64,000 nt of DNA, from the NCBI GenBank assembly GCA_900540385.1, contig UQFY01000010.1:8141-72140 (forward strand). Reading direction: 5' to 3'. This DNA comes from an uncultured Mollicutes bacterium. Lineage in GTDB: Bacteria > Bacillota_I > Bacilli_A > RFN20 > CAG-826. The translations under genes and the position numbers were made by a program. The notes under the pieces are model-generated. The model saw nothing but the letters and a program-made list of their open reading frames with translations, was not told the DNA's origin and did no database searches. Positions 7,590-16,812 of this stretch are shown in pieces. How positions within the stretch are numbered: position 1 is the stretch's first letter; every line of letters starts with the position of its first letter.

Positions 7590-10375
7590 GATGCCTAGAA
7601 ATATCTAATCTTTATAAAAGTTACGGGAAACAAAAGCTCTTTGATGGAGCATCTTTCTCTTTTCCCGATAAAGGGCTTTTCTTTATCGTTGGCGATTCTG
7701 GAACAGGGAAATCTACCTTATTTGAAATTCTTTCTGGCATCGAGATTGACTACACGGGTGACGTCTTTTTCTATGGCAAGGCATTTCAAGATTTAAGAGA
7801 AGAGGAAAGAAATGACATACGTCTTAAGGATTTTGGCTTTATTCGTCAAAATTATGATTTGTTGGAACTAGAGAGTGTTCTTGAAAATGTAATGTTACCA
7901 ATATCGGGGACACAAAAGAAACTTAGGAAAAGAAAAGCGTTAGAAACTTTAGAGTTTTTAGGAATAGAAGATAAATGGAACCAGACCGTGAACACTCTTT
8001 CGGGAGGGGAAAAACAAAGAGTGGCTATTGCAAGAGCCTTAGCCAACGATCCCAAGGTTATTCTTGCGGATGAGCCAACAGGAGCCTTAGATAAGAAAAA
8101 TAGCGAGGACGTGTATCGAATATTGAAAGAAACTTCTAAAAAATGTCTGGTTATTATCGTTTCTCATGATTTGGATGCAGCAAACCGTTATGGGGATGAG
8201 GTTCTGACTCTTTCGGAAGGAAAAATCTCTTCTGAAAAGAAAAATAACCCTGTAATGGAGAAACATTCTTTCGTGAGTTTTCTTCCTCCGAAAAAAGAAA
8301 AGATATCCTGGAATCCTTTCCTTTGGATAAAACACGCTGTTCATTTATTCCAGGCGAAGAAAATTCGTAGTCTTCTTACTGTTTCCATCGTTTCTTTTTC
8401 TTTGCTTGCACTTGGTCTTTCTTTATATGTTCAAAGAGACCTTCAAAAAGAATTGAATAACGCTTTTGGAGAGTGGAGTGGTTCTAAGGGAATCGTTATG
8501 GAAAGTAACAGCAAGAACGAGCAAACCTTCCAACGGATTATTTCTGCGAATGAAAAAGAAATCATTTCCTTAAAAAATGAATATCCAAACGAAGTAAAAG
8601 ATTATGGTGTCAGCTATCTTTGCTCCTATGAGAATTATTTTAAAGATGAGAATGAATTCTATTTCGATTCCTTTGGCAAGAAAAGTAAGATTCCTGCATT
8701 GGGAGTAAGAAACATTAACGAATACCGTTGGTTAGATGAGCTTCCTCTAGAAAAGACCATTTATCCAGAAAGACCTAAGGTCATGGAGAACGAACAAATC
8801 GTCTTATCCTTACCATATCCCTCCATGGTAAGTATGTGTCTTGCCTTGCATATTGAACGTTCCTATATCTCCCTAGGAAAGTATCTACTAGAAAAGCCCT
8901 TGGAGATTCTTCTTGAAACGGCAAATAATTCTTGGGGATATTCTGATGTGCAATTGTTTTCCCTTGTTGGCGTTTTGGAAGAAAATAGCCCAACCATATA
9001 TCAGTTAAACCATTTTTGGAATGAATATGTTCTCGAGGATTGCATGGGCTTTCCTACAAGTGATGAAGAAGGTTTTTCTTTACCTTGGCTTCTTAGAAAG
9101 ACTTACTATATTTTGCCTAGAAAAGATGAAGAGTCTTTTTTTAATAAAGCAAGAGAGGGGAAGACGTTAGACCAATTTGTCTTCGAAAGAGATTCCTACA
9201 ATTTTGATCAAACGCATAACGAAAAGAATAAAAACTCTTCGAGCAGACGTCTTTATGTTTTTCAAGCGGATAAACAATCTCTTTCTTATCTAGACATAAA
9301 GGGGATTGCAGAACGTTTCCGTCTTTCAAGCTATTCCGTTTTTGGCGAAGCCTCTTATCTTTCCATTCCTGGCGCGATGGTGTCAGGATTTGTAAATCCG
9401 TTCTTCTTGGGCAATTCTCAAGAAAAAATTCTTTCCTTATCTGAGGGAATGAGCAAAACGGAAAAGAATAAGCCTTATTCCGATTTGGCTTTGCCAGAGG
9501 ACGTTTCCTTTGGACAATATCTATATCGAAGAGATAAGGCGTTAACGATTTCCAGTGATTTTTCCAATTTGGTGAAAGGCAAAAAACCTACACGTAGCAA
9601 CGAGATATGCCTCTCTGAGAAACTCTTTCATAAATTCAAAGAAAAAGAAACGCTTTATTGTGCAGGCGTTGTTTCAAATAAAGGCAAAGGGGATTTCATC
9701 GAAAATGATTTTCGAATAGGAAAGCTTATTGTGGTAGGCATCCTAAAAGGGGAAGAAGAAACGATATACGTTACACCAAATTGGTCGATTGATTATTGGA
9801 GAGACGAATTGGGAATGAGTTCGTTTTCCTTAGAAGCTAAAAGTGTCGTTTTCCATTGTAGTTCTTCTAAAGCAAAGGAAATTCTTCCTTCTCTTTCGGC
9901 TTCGTATCCATCGATGCGTTTTACCGATCCTTCTTTGACCATCGAATCTTCTATCAAGAACGTGATTGATTACGTTCAAATAATACTCCGTTTTGCAAGT
10001 CTTCTTACTCTTATGACAGCAGGCTTCCTTTTCCTAACCAACACCTTGCTTTTATCTTTTGAAAATAAGAAAGAGGCAAAGTTATTTTTTGAGCTTGGAA
10101 TAAGAAGAAGCACGATTGTGGACGCTTTTGGAAGCAACTTACTTTTGATGGGCTCTTTGTCCTTCTTCATTGCCGTTTCGTCATTAATAAGTGTGGAATT
10201 TACCCTTCATAAAACGTTGGAAGAGAATTTTGGAAAATCTTCTTCTTTCTTCCAACTTGACTTTTATCCTGCGATTTTTATGTGCTTTTTCTTATTTTTT
10301 GGTATTTTCGTTTCTACTTTGTTTTTACACTTCTGGATTCAACATAAAGATTTCTCTAGAAAATGCGACTTTTAG
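7586..10375 (+). CDS. ABC transporter, fused ATPase and FtsX-type permease (929 aa)
   Basis: This is the larger partner of the preceding gene. It has Walker A GDSGTGKST near residue 37, signature LSGGEKQR near 137 and ADEPTGALD near 165. A membrane helix near residue 265 (LTVSIVSFSLLALGLSLYV) comes next, then about 500 extracytoplasmic residues and three C-terminal membrane helices. The extracytoplasmic part is about 250 residues longer than in its partner. ATG 7586 overlaps the previous stop codon. I see no histidine kinase or response regulator beside it, unlike Bce-type peptide-resistance modules. Both ATPase sites look catalytically intact. Confidence 0.85.
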   Translation: MRCLEISNLYKSYGKQKLFDGASFSFPDKGLFFIVGDSGTGKSTLFEILSGIEIDYTGDVFFYGKAFQDLREEERNDIRLKDFGFIRQNYDLLELESVLENVMLPISGTQKKLRKRKALETLEFLGIEDKWNQTVNTLSGGEKQRVAIARALANDPKVILADEPTGALDKKNSEDVYRILKETSKKCLVIIVSHDLDAANRYGDEVLTLSEGKISSEKKNNPVMEKHSFVSFLPPKKEKISWNPFLWIKHAVHLFQAKKIRSLLTVSIVSFSLLALGLSLYVQRDLQKELNNAFGEWSGSKGIVMESNSKNEQTFQRIISANEKEIISLKNEYPNEVKDYGVSYLCSYENYFKDENEFYFDSFGKKSKIPALGVRNINEYRWLDELPLEKTIYPERPKVMENEQIVLSLPYPSMVSMCLALHIERSYISLGKYLLEKPLEILLETANNSWGYSDVQLFSLVGVLEENSPTIYQLNHFWNEYVLEDCMGFPTSDEEGFSLPWLLRKTYYILPRKDEESFFNKAREGKTLDQFVFERDSYNFDQTHNEKNKNSSSRRLYVFQADKQSLSYLDIKGIAERFRLSSYSVFGEASYLSIPGAMVSGFVNPFFLGNSQEKILSLSEGMSKTEKNKPYSDLALPEDVSFGQYLYRRDKALTISSDFSNLVKGKKPTRSNEICLSEKLFHKFKEKETLYCAGVVSNKGKGDFIENDFRIGKLIVVGILKGEEETIYVTPNWSIDYWRDELGMSSFSLEAKSVVFHCSSSKAKEILPSLSASYPSMRFTDPSLTIESSIKNVIDYVQIILRFASLLTLMTAGFLFLTNTLLLSFENKKEAKLFFELGIRRSTIVDAFGSNLLLMGSLSFFIAVSSLISVEFTLHKTLEENFGKSSSFFQLDFYPAIFMCFFLFFGIFVSTLFLHFWIQHKDFSRKCDF

Positions 10376-10422
10376 TCAATTATAAAAAACTTCACTATTT
10401 GTTATTTGCTTTGGCTCAAAGG

Positions 10423-10431
10423 TGATAAAAT
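10423..10431 (+). promoter_or_regulatory. Extended -10 promoter of the cold-shock gene
   Basis: TG at 10423 and TAAAAT at 10426-10431 form an extended -10 element; the -35 is weak. It predicts a leader of about 40 bases before ATG 10478 containing a GGAAGG ribosome binding site. Confidence 0.4.
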
Positions 10432-10477
10432 TAAACATGGTCTTTCATGATGAATAGGCCAGGAAGGTTAGGTAAAT

Positions 10478-10678
10478 ATGAAGGGAACAGTCAAAAAGTT
10501 CTTCAAGGATAAAGGCTTCGGCTTCATCCACGGAGAAGATGGAAAAGACTACTTCTTCCATTATAGTGCTATCCAAATGGATAACTACAAGACTGCTGAA
10601 GTCGGTGAAAACGTTGAATTTGAACCAGCTGAATCAGATCGTGGCTTACGCGCTAATAGTGTTAAGAAAATAGACTAA
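10478..10678 (+). CDS. Cold-shock domain protein
   Basis: This 66-residue protein is a single cold-shock domain that binds single-stranded RNA or DNA and acts as an RNA chaperone. RNP1 reads KGFGFIHG (residues 12-19) and RNP2 reads DYFFHYSA (residues 25-32), both with aromatic binding residues in place. The length and the MKGTVKKFFKDKGFGF opening are typical of CspA-type proteins. It is a single-gene unit between its own promoter and a strong terminator at 10700-10742. Confidence 0.95.
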   Translation: MKGTVKKFFKDKGFGFIHGEDGKDYFFHYSAIQMDNYKTAEVGENVEFEPAESDRGLRANSVKKID

Positions 10679-10699
10679 CCGATTTGAGTTTTAGTCTCG

Positions 10700-10742
10700 A
10701 AGCGTCATTTCTTAGAGCAATCTTAGAAGTGGCGCTTTTTCT
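10700..10742 (+). terminator. Intrinsic terminator after the cold-shock gene
   Basis: A 17-base stem beginning AAGCG and ending CGCTT with a gcaa loop is followed by TTTTTCTT. Confidence 0.85.
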
Positions 10743-10745
10743 TCG

Positions 10746-10778
10746 TTTCAATTCCCTAGGCTTAGAGATATAATCTCT
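10746..10778 (+). promoter_or_regulatory. ychF promoter with a palindrome over the -10 box
   Basis: The -35 TTTCAA (10746-10751) and the -10 TATAAT (10769-10774) are 17 bases apart. The -10 lies inside the perfect inverted repeat AGAGAT-ATA-ATCTCT (10764-10778), a possible repressor operator. Confidence 0.6.
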
Positions 10779-10803
10779 AGCGTAAAAAAGGAAGTTATTT
10801 GAT

Positions 10804-11979
10804 ATGTCATTAAAAGCTGGGATTGTTGGCCTTCCTAATGTTGGCAAATCCACCCTATTCAACGCCATTACCAATTCACATGTTTTGGCGGAAAATTATC
10901 CATTTGCTACCATTGACCCAAATAGTGGAGTCGTTGTTGTACCAGATGAACGTTTGGATTATCTTTGTTCGAAATACAATCCAAAGAAAAAAGTAAACGC
11001 TACTTTTGAATTCTATGATATCGCTGGTTTGGTAAAAGGCGCTTCCAAAGGTGAAGGCTTAGGAAACCAATTTTTAGCCGCTATTAGAGAATGCGATGCT
11101 ATTGTGGAAGTCGTTCGTTGCTTTGAAAACGCGAACGTTGTTCGTTATAACGACGATCCTGTAAACCCTAAGAATGATATTGATGTCATCAATTTGGAAC
11201 TTTCGATGTCTGATTTAGAGTCTGTTAATAACCGTATTGGAAAGCAAGAAAGCAAAGCAAGAATCACCAAAGACAAGACTGCTCTGTATGAAATGCCAAT
11301 CCTTCTCGCTCTTAAGGAGACTTTGGAACAGGGGACACCTGCTAGATTAACCAAAGGCCTTTCCCAAGAGCAGATGGATTATGCAAGAAAGAATTTCTTC
11401 TTGCTCACCTTAAAACCAATCCTTTATGTCGCAAATGTCGCGGAAGATGATTACGGAGATTTATCCAATTGCGCAAACTATCAGGCTGTTAAAGAAATTG
11501 CTGACCAAGAAAATGCTGTTTGCATTCCTCTTTCTTGCGAAATTGAATATGAAATCTCTCAATTATCTTCTCCAGAAGAGAAACAAGAATTCTTAGAGAC
11601 TCTTGGGGTGAAAGAATCAGGACTTGATCGTTTGGTTAAGGCTTCCTATAAATTGCTTAATCTTTCCACTTTCCTTACTTGTGGAGTAGATGAATGCCGT
11701 GCTTGGACCTTCCATAATGGAATGCTAGCCCCTCAATGCGCTGGTATCATTCATACCGATTTTGAGAAAGGCTTTATTAAAGCGGAAGTCTATCCATTTG
11801 AAGAATTTAAGAAAATGGGTGATTCCTTGACTGCTGACACCTTTATTGGAAACGGCAGTGTAGGCGACCGCATTGAACAAATGATTCGTGAAGCTGGTAA
11901 AATTCGTTCAGAAGGAAAAGAATACGTGATGAAAGATGGCGATGTTGTCTTCTTCCGTTTCAATGTTACGAAAAAATAA
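10804..11979 (+). CDS. ychF: Redox-regulated ATPase YchF (Obg-like)
   Basis: YchF is a universally conserved P-loop NTPase of the Obg group that hydrolyses ATP rather than GTP and binds ribosomes. The G1 motif GLPNVGKST (residues 8-16), the switch region YPFATIDPN, the G3 DIAGLVKGAS and a C-terminal TGS domain are visible. At 391 residues it is slightly longer than the usual 363-366. It has its own promoter and an aaggaag ribosome binding site. ispF begins four bases after its stop codon. Confidence 0.95.
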   Translation: MSLKAGIVGLPNVGKSTLFNAITNSHVLAENYPFATIDPNSGVVVVPDERLDYLCSKYNPKKKVNATFEFYDIAGLVKGASKGEGLGNQFLAAIRECDAIVEVVRCFENANVVRYNDDPVNPKNDIDVINLELSMSDLESVNNRIGKQESKARITKDKTALYEMPILLALKETLEQGTPARLTKGLSQEQMDYARKNFFLLTLKPILYVANVAEDDYGDLSNCANYQAVKEIADQENAVCIPLSCEIEYEISQLSSPEEKQEFLETLGVKESGLDRLVKASYKLLNLSTFLTCGVDECRAWTFHNGMLAPQCAGIIHTDFEKGFIKAEVYPFEEFKKMGDSLTADTFIGNGSVGDRIEQMIREAGKIRSEGKEYVMKDGDVVFFRFNVTKK

Positions 11980-11982
11980 ACT

Positions 11983-12456
11983 ATGAGAATTGGCTACGGA
12001 GAAGACATACACGCTCTAACAAGTGGCAGGAAACTCATCCTTGCAGGAGTTCATATCCCTTATGAATTCGGCTTGGACGGACATTCTGATGCTGATGTGG
12101 TTTATCACGCATTAAGTGATGCTCTTCTAGGCTCTTTAGCCTTGGGGGATATTGGGAAATATTTTCCACCAACAGATGAGAGCATTGCCGGCATTTCTTC
12201 TAGCATCATTGTTTCTTCATGTCACAAAATGCTTCAAGAAAAGGGGTGTCACGTCGTGAATGTTGATATTTCCATTCTCGCTGAAAAGCCTCATTTAGCG
12301 GAATACATCCTTCAAATGAGAGAAAATATTGCCCATCTTCTTCAAATAGAAATAGAAAACGTTTCTGTTAAAGCCATGACAAACGAAGGCTTTGATGCGA
12401 TTGGAGCAAAGAAAGCCATCAAAGCTGTTGCTGTTACATTAATTGATAAGGAGTAA
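11983..12456 (+). CDS. ispF: 2-C-methyl-D-erythritol 2,4-cyclodiphosphate synthase
   Basis: IspF closes the cyclic diphosphate ring in the MEP pathway of isoprenoid synthesis. The 157-residue length is standard. The metal-binding and family motifs are present: GYGEDIHAL near residue 3, GHSDADVVYHALSDALLG near 38 and a C-terminal AMTNEGFDAIGAKKAI block. It lies tightly between ychF and argS, while ispD lies alone 14 kb away; many bacteria keep ispD and ispF adjacent or fused. The presence of ispD and ispF indicates the MEP rather than the mevalonate route. Confidence 0.95.
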   Translation: MRIGYGEDIHALTSGRKLILAGVHIPYEFGLDGHSDADVVYHALSDALLGSLALGDIGKYFPPTDESIAGISSSIIVSSCHKMLQEKGCHVVNVDISILAEKPHLAEYILQMRENIAHLLQIEIENVSVKAMTNEGFDAIGAKKAIKAVAVTLIDKE

Positions 12457-12458
12457 AT

Positions 12459-14087
12459 ATGACAAACGAAAAGGAGCTACAAACTATTCTTGCCCTAAGC
12501 GCAAAAGAAATCGGCTTGGATGTGAAACCCGAAGAAATTACCATCGAACAAACAAAGGACAAAGCGCATGGTGATTACGCAACAAATCTAGCGATGAAAT
12601 CCGCTAAAGCGTTGCATAAAGCTCCAAAAGCCATCGCAGAAGAATTACTAAAACACATCTCTTCTCCAAAGATTTCAAAGGTTGAGATAGCGGGCCCAGG
12701 CTTTATTAACTTTTTCCTCAAAGCGGATTCTTTGAATTCCATCGTAACTACCATCCTTGAAGAAGGGGAGCATTATGGCGATGGTGAGAAAAAAGATGTC
12801 CGTATCGATGTGGAATTTGTTTCCGCAAACCCAACAGGCGATCTCCATTTAGGACATACAAGAGGAGCGGCTCTTGGTGATTCTATTTCCAATCTCTATG
12901 CAAAAGCGGGATATGATGTCACAAGAGAATATTATGTGAACGACTGTGGTAACCAAGTAGAACATCTTGGCCATTCGATCCGTGAAAGATATCACGAATT
13001 ATATGGGGAAACTCCAAATTTCGGAGATGATGACTACCATGGTGTCGATTTAATTAAAATCGCCGAATCCATTAAAGAAGAATATGGCGATAAATATCTT
13101 GAAGATAATCAAGAATCTCATGATTTCTTTATCCGTTATGGCATTGATAAAGAGTTAGGCAAAATCAAAAAAGACATGGCTGATTTCGGCGTTCATTTTG
13201 ATCGTTTCTCTTTTGAATCCGATATCCGTAAAGGAAACACCATTACCGATACAATCGAAGAGCTTCGTCAAAAAGGATACGTCTATGAAAAAGACGGCGC
13301 GACGTATTTAAAAACGACGGCTTTCTTAGATGATAAAGATAGACCAATTATCAAGCAGGATGGGAAATATACCTATTTCATGCCAGATATTTGCTATCAC
13401 TATAATAAACTTTCTCGTGGCTATAACCTTCTTATCGATTGCCTTGGCGCCGACCATTTTGGCTATTTGAACCGTATGAGAAGCGCTCTCATGATGAAAG
13501 GCTATTCCAAAGACGTTATTGATTTTGAAATTTATCAAATCGTTAAGGTTTATAAAGATGGTGAAGAAGTCAAAATGTCTAAACGTACTGGTAAAGGCAT
13601 CACGCATCGTGAACTAGTTGGTGAAGTGGGCAAGGACGCTGTTCGCTATTTCTTCTGTGAAAGAAGTTCAGATGCTCATTTAGACTTCGATATGAACCTT
13701 GCTACATCCAAGAGCAAAGAAAATCCTGTTTATTACGCTCAATACGCTTACGCTCGTTGCACTTCCTTATTAGAAATGGGCAAAGATATTGGCATTGATT
13801 CTAGCGCAAAATGCCTCACAAATGAGAAAGAAGGAAACATTTTAAAACATCTTTCCGTTTTTCCTAGTATGATTATTACCGCAGCTAATGCAAGAGCCCC
13901 TTATAAAGTCGCGGGTTATATTCATGAATTAGCACGTCTCATTCACGAATATTATGCAAGCAATCGTATCATCGATAGAGATGATATTGCCTTGACTTCT
14001 TCCCGTTTGGCTCTTGTGAAAGCCTGTCAAATCGTCCTCAAAAACGCCTTAGCCTTGCTTGGGGTAAGTGCACCAGAAAAGATGTAA
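12459..14087 (+). CDS. argS: Arginyl-tRNA synthetase
   Basis: The 542-residue class I synthetase charges tRNA-Arg. It has the N-terminal Arg-specific domain, a HIGH motif in the form PTGDLHLGHTRGA near residue 128, a KMSKRTGKG loop near residue 372, and the C-terminal anticodon-binding DALR domain. A good ribosome binding site (aaggag) precedes ATG 12459, two bases after ispF. rpoE follows after 11 bases, which probably makes a ychF-ispF-argS-rpoE operon. Confidence 0.97.
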   Translation: MTNEKELQTILALSAKEIGLDVKPEEITIEQTKDKAHGDYATNLAMKSAKALHKAPKAIAEELLKHISSPKISKVEIAGPGFINFFLKADSLNSIVTTILEEGEHYGDGEKKDVRIDVEFVSANPTGDLHLGHTRGAALGDSISNLYAKAGYDVTREYYVNDCGNQVEHLGHSIRERYHELYGETPNFGDDDYHGVDLIKIAESIKEEYGDKYLEDNQESHDFFIRYGIDKELGKIKKDMADFGVHFDRFSFESDIRKGNTITDTIEELRQKGYVYEKDGATYLKTTAFLDDKDRPIIKQDGKYTYFMPDICYHYNKLSRGYNLLIDCLGADHFGYLNRMRSALMMKGYSKDVIDFEIYQIVKVYKDGEEVKMSKRTGKGITHRELVGEVGKDAVRYFFCERSSDAHLDFDMNLATSKSKENPVYYAQYAYARCTSLLEMGKDIGIDSSAKCLTNEKEGNILKHLSVFPSMIITAANARAPYKVAGYIHELARLIHEYYASNRIIDRDDIALTSSRLALVKACQIVLKNALALLGVSAPEKM

Positions 14088-14098
14088 AGGAGAAACAT

Positions 14099-14548
14099 AT
14101 GGACAAACAAAGCATGATCGATGTTGCTTACGCAATCATCAAAAAAGAAGGAAAAATCTTCACCTTTAAAGAACTCTATAACGAAGTTGCCTTAAACCTC
14201 GAGATGGATGACGCAACAAAAATAAAGAACATCGGAGAATTCTACACTCAACTCACCGTTGATGGACGTTTTGTCGCTCTTGGTGATAATACCTGGGACT
14301 TAAGAGAAAGACACACCTATGAAAAATCCCATGATGAATCCATCAACGAAGTCTATAAGGAAGTTGAAGATGATTCTGATGTCGATGCAGTAGACAAGCA
14401 AGAAGAAAAAGAATACAACGCTGAAATCGAAGGCAAAGAAATTGTTGAAGATGATAGCGATGAAGAAACTTCTAGCGATGCCGACTCTGAAGACGATGAA
14501 ACAGTCAAATACACTGACGAAGACGTTTCTACTTTAATTGGTAAATAA
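14099..14548 (+). CDS. rpoE: RNA polymerase delta subunit
   Basis: The delta subunit is specific to Firmicutes; it raises RNA polymerase recycling and specificity. The N-terminal 80 residues match the folded delta domain (MIDVAYAIIKKEGKIFTF, later LTVDGRFVALGDNTWDLR). The C-terminal half is the expected disordered acidic tail rich in Asp and Glu. The 149-residue length is slightly below the 173 of Bacillus subtilis. The ribosome binding site aaaggag is strong. A convergent terminator follows. Confidence 0.95.
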   Translation: MDKQSMIDVAYAIIKKEGKIFTFKELYNEVALNLEMDDATKIKNIGEFYTQLTVDGRFVALGDNTWDLRERHTYEKSHDESINEVYKEVEDDSDVDAVDKQEEKEYNAEIEGKEIVEDDSDEETSSDADSEDDETVKYTDEDVSTLIGK

Positions 14549-14562
14549 GTAAACAAAAAATG

Positions 14563-14607
14563 AAAAGGGACTGCTAAGAAATGAAAAATCTTAACAGCCC
14601 CTTTTTC
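14563..14607. terminator. Bidirectional terminator between rpoE and the hypothetical gene
   Basis: A 13-base stem (GGGACTGCTAAGA with TCTTAACAGCCCC) is flanked by A-rich and T-rich runs, so it can serve both convergent genes. Confidence 0.8.
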
Positions 14608-14620
14608 TTACCTCAAAAAC

Positions 14621-15103
14621 TTATTTAGTTTCTTCTTTGCGAAGGAAATATCTTTTATTCACTCTAATGACACGAACTTCTTGAACCTCTGGATCAAGAG
14701 TGAGGATGGTAACGGGTCTCTTGTATTCGTTTTCAACTTCTTTGTCGTTTTCCTTCTCTTTGATTTTTAAGCTAACAAGATCGTTTTCGTCTTGTTTCTT
14801 AGAAACCACATAGAAAAACTTAGGCAACTCTTTATCTTTGTCTTCTGGTTCGATAACAAGAATGGAGCTAAAAGGAATGTCGTTATCTTTTAATTCTCCA
14901 TACAATTCCACGTGGGTTTCATCGAGGATTTTTCCATATTTGGATATTCCTCCGAAAGCGGAATCGTCTTCGTAAATGCTAAATTTTCGGGCGTTCTTTG
15001 TATAAGCGCTCTCTAATTTTGACTCTCTATTTGCGTCACTGATATTTTTCCCCACTTTGTGGAAAAACTTGGTAAAACCGTTTTCTTTTTTCTCTTCAGG
15101 CAT
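14621..15103 (-). CDS. Hypothetical cytoplasmic protein (160 aa)
   Basis: I do not recognise this protein. It is highly charged, has no signal peptide or membrane helix, and looks like a basic N-terminal region (FTKFFHKVGKNISDANRESK) followed by a beta-rich domain with alternating hydrophobic residues. It has a good ribosome binding site (aaggaaaaaggaATG) and a plausible -10 TATAAT near 15134 on the minus strand. It is transcribed towards rpoE and divergently from the HAD gene at 15203. Confidence 0.7.
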   Translation of the reverse strand: MPEEKKENGFTKFFHKVGKNISDANRESKLESAYTKNARKFSIYEDDSAFGGISKYGKILDETHVELYGELKDNDIPFSSILVIEPEDKDKELPKFFYVVSKKQDENDLVSLKIKEKENDKEVENEYKRPVTILTLDPEVQEVRVIRVNKRYFLRKEETK

Positions 15104-15202
15104 TCCTTTTTCCTTCTTTCCCCTTCATTATAGGGCAAAAAATATAAAGAAAGTTTCAATAAAAGGGGAAATTTTCCAAGAATTGAGTAAAATATTGCAG
15201 TT

Positions 15203-15994
15203 ATGAAACTGTTTGTCTTTGATGTTGACGGAACCTTAGTACATGATGGTGGAGAAATCTCTCAATCGGTTAGGGAAAGTATCCAACATCGATTAGATAT
15301 GGGCGACGCGATTGCGATTGCCTCAGGACGTCCCTTTACTGGCATTAACAAATATCTCTCTTTATTTAAAGGAGAAAATCGTTTTGCGATTGGCTCAAAT
15401 GGTGCAATCCTTCAGGATTCTTCTGGAAACGTTCTTAAACGTAACGGATTAGAATTCAAAGATCTATTTTCTATTAGAGATGAATACCCCCAAATCGAAA
15501 AAGAAGGCGGCGCTATCTATGCCTATGATAAAAATGGAGAAGTGATTGCCCTTTCTTCCTCTATTTGGACGGATGATGAAGTGAAATATAACGGAGTATC
15601 CGTGAGTCTTATTGATGAACATAGTTTTCCAGAAAACGAAATTATTTTGAAAGTCATGGTTGCAGCCCCTTCTAGCCTTATTTCCTCTTTACAAATATCT
15701 AAAAATGATAAGAAACGATATAATATTGTTAAGTCTGACCCTAGATATCTAGAGTTTATGAATCCTTTGGCGGATAAAACGACAGGGGTCGTTTATCTTG
15801 AAGAAAAATTAGGTATCAAGAAAGAAGACATTTACACGTTCGGAGATGAACAAAACGATCTTCGAATGCTTGAAGATTTCCAAGGAATTGCCATGGGAAA
15901 CGCAATCGATGCTTGCAAAGAAAAAGCAAAATTCGTAACCAAAACCGTTTATGAAGATGGAATCGCTTATGCGTTTAACGAATATATCAAATAA
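15203..15994 (+). CDS. Cof-type HAD phosphatase
   Basis: The 263-residue protein is a HAD superfamily hydrolase of the Cof (IIB cap) type, acting on sugar phosphates, FMN or similar small phosphoesters. Motif I is FDVDGTLV at residues 5-12, motif II lies in IAIASGRP, and motif IV is FGDEQNDLRML near residue 213. The substrate cannot be predicted. The ATG has no Shine-Dalgarno sequence; TAAAAT at 15188-15193 suggests a leader of only 0-3 bases. The CysQ-like gene follows 13 bases after the stop. Confidence 0.9.
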   Translation: MKLFVFDVDGTLVHDGGEISQSVRESIQHRLDMGDAIAIASGRPFTGINKYLSLFKGENRFAIGSNGAILQDSSGNVLKRNGLEFKDLFSIRDEYPQIEKEGGAIYAYDKNGEVIALSSSIWTDDEVKYNGVSVSLIDEHSFPENEIILKVMVAAPSSLISSLQISKNDKKRYNIVKSDPRYLEFMNPLADKTTGVVYLEEKLGIKKEDIYTFGDEQNDLRMLEDFQGIAMGNAIDACKEKAKFVTKTVYEDGIAYAFNEYIK

Positions 15995-16007
15995 TAAGGA
16001 GAAGAAT

Positions 16008-16790
16008 ATGTACGAAAAAGAACTTAAAAAAATGATTGAAGCCGCAAAGAAAGCTCAAGAATGGATTCTTGATGTCTATCATACCGACTTTGAAGTAGTC
16101 ACAAAGGAAGATAATTCCCCTGTTACGAATGCTGACAAAGGAGCCGATAAAATCATCCGTGATATGTTATCCAAAGCCTTCCCAGACTATGGTTTCTTAA
16201 CCGAGGAAAGCAAGGATACTAAAGAAAGACTCACCAAAGAATATATCTTTGTTATTGATCCAGTCGATGGAACAAAGGAATTCGTTTCTAGAAATGGCCA
16301 ATTCACTACAAATATCGCCCTTGTTCATAAACATGAAGTAGTGGCCGGCGTAATTAACATCCCAATGCTTGATATTGTTTATTTCGCTAGCAAAGGAGAT
16401 GGAGCTTATAAGTTAAAGAATGGCGGAGAGAAGATCAAGATTCACGTTAGTGATAGAACCGAGAATCTTCGTGCTGTCCGTTCTTGCTCCTTCTTTAATG
16501 AAAAAGAAAAGAGCATTTATGAAAAACATCCAGAACTATATGCTTCTATAAATCCATTGGGCGCTGCTATGAAATTCTGTTTCATTGCTGATGGCCAAGC
16601 GGATATTTCTTATCGTTGCTCAGCGGGAACAAAAGAATGGGACGTTGCTGCAGGGGATATCATTCTCACTGAAGCGGGAGGAGTTATGCTTGTTCCTCCT
16701 GAGATGAAAGAGATGACTTATAACCGTGAAGATGTCTATAATCGTCAAGGTTATGTGACAGCAAACAAAAAAGAGAACATTCATTATTAA
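16008..16790 (+). CDS. CysQ/inositol monophosphatase family phosphatase
   Basis: This metal-dependent phosphatase belongs to the inositol monophosphatase superfamily. The form VIDPVDGTKEFVSRNGQFT (metal site plus the TKEF loop) points to CysQ, a 3'(2'),5'-bisphosphate nucleotidase that removes pAp. Further motifs are FLTEESKDT and GTKEWDVAAGDIILTEAGG. I choose ATG 16008 rather than the in-frame 15951 because it follows a clear aaggagaag ribosome binding site and gives the typical 260 residues. It is probably co-transcribed with the HAD phosphatase. Confidence 0.9.
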   Translation: MYEKELKKMIEAAKKAQEWILDVYHTDFEVVTKEDNSPVTNADKGADKIIRDMLSKAFPDYGFLTEESKDTKERLTKEYIFVIDPVDGTKEFVSRNGQFTTNIALVHKHEVVAGVINIPMLDIVYFASKGDGAYKLKNGGEKIKIHVSDRTENLRAVRSCSFFNEKEKSIYEKHPELYASINPLGAAMKFCFIADGQADISYRCSAGTKEWDVAAGDIILTEAGGVMLVPPEMKEMTYNREDVYNRQGYVTANKKENIHY

Positions 16791-16812
16791 AAAAGTGGCA
16801 TAGGCCACTTTT
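16791..16812. terminator. Bidirectional terminator
   Basis: AAAAGTGGC-ATAG-GCCACTTTT is a perfect 9-base stem with A and T runs on the two sides. It lies between convergent genes and overlaps the stop region of the Nfu gene by two bases. Confidence 0.85.

Noticed and set aside
5544..10375. BceAB-type bacitracin resistance module
   Set aside because: The ATPase and permease are fused in each protein, and no two-component system lies nearby, so the specific assignment is not supported.
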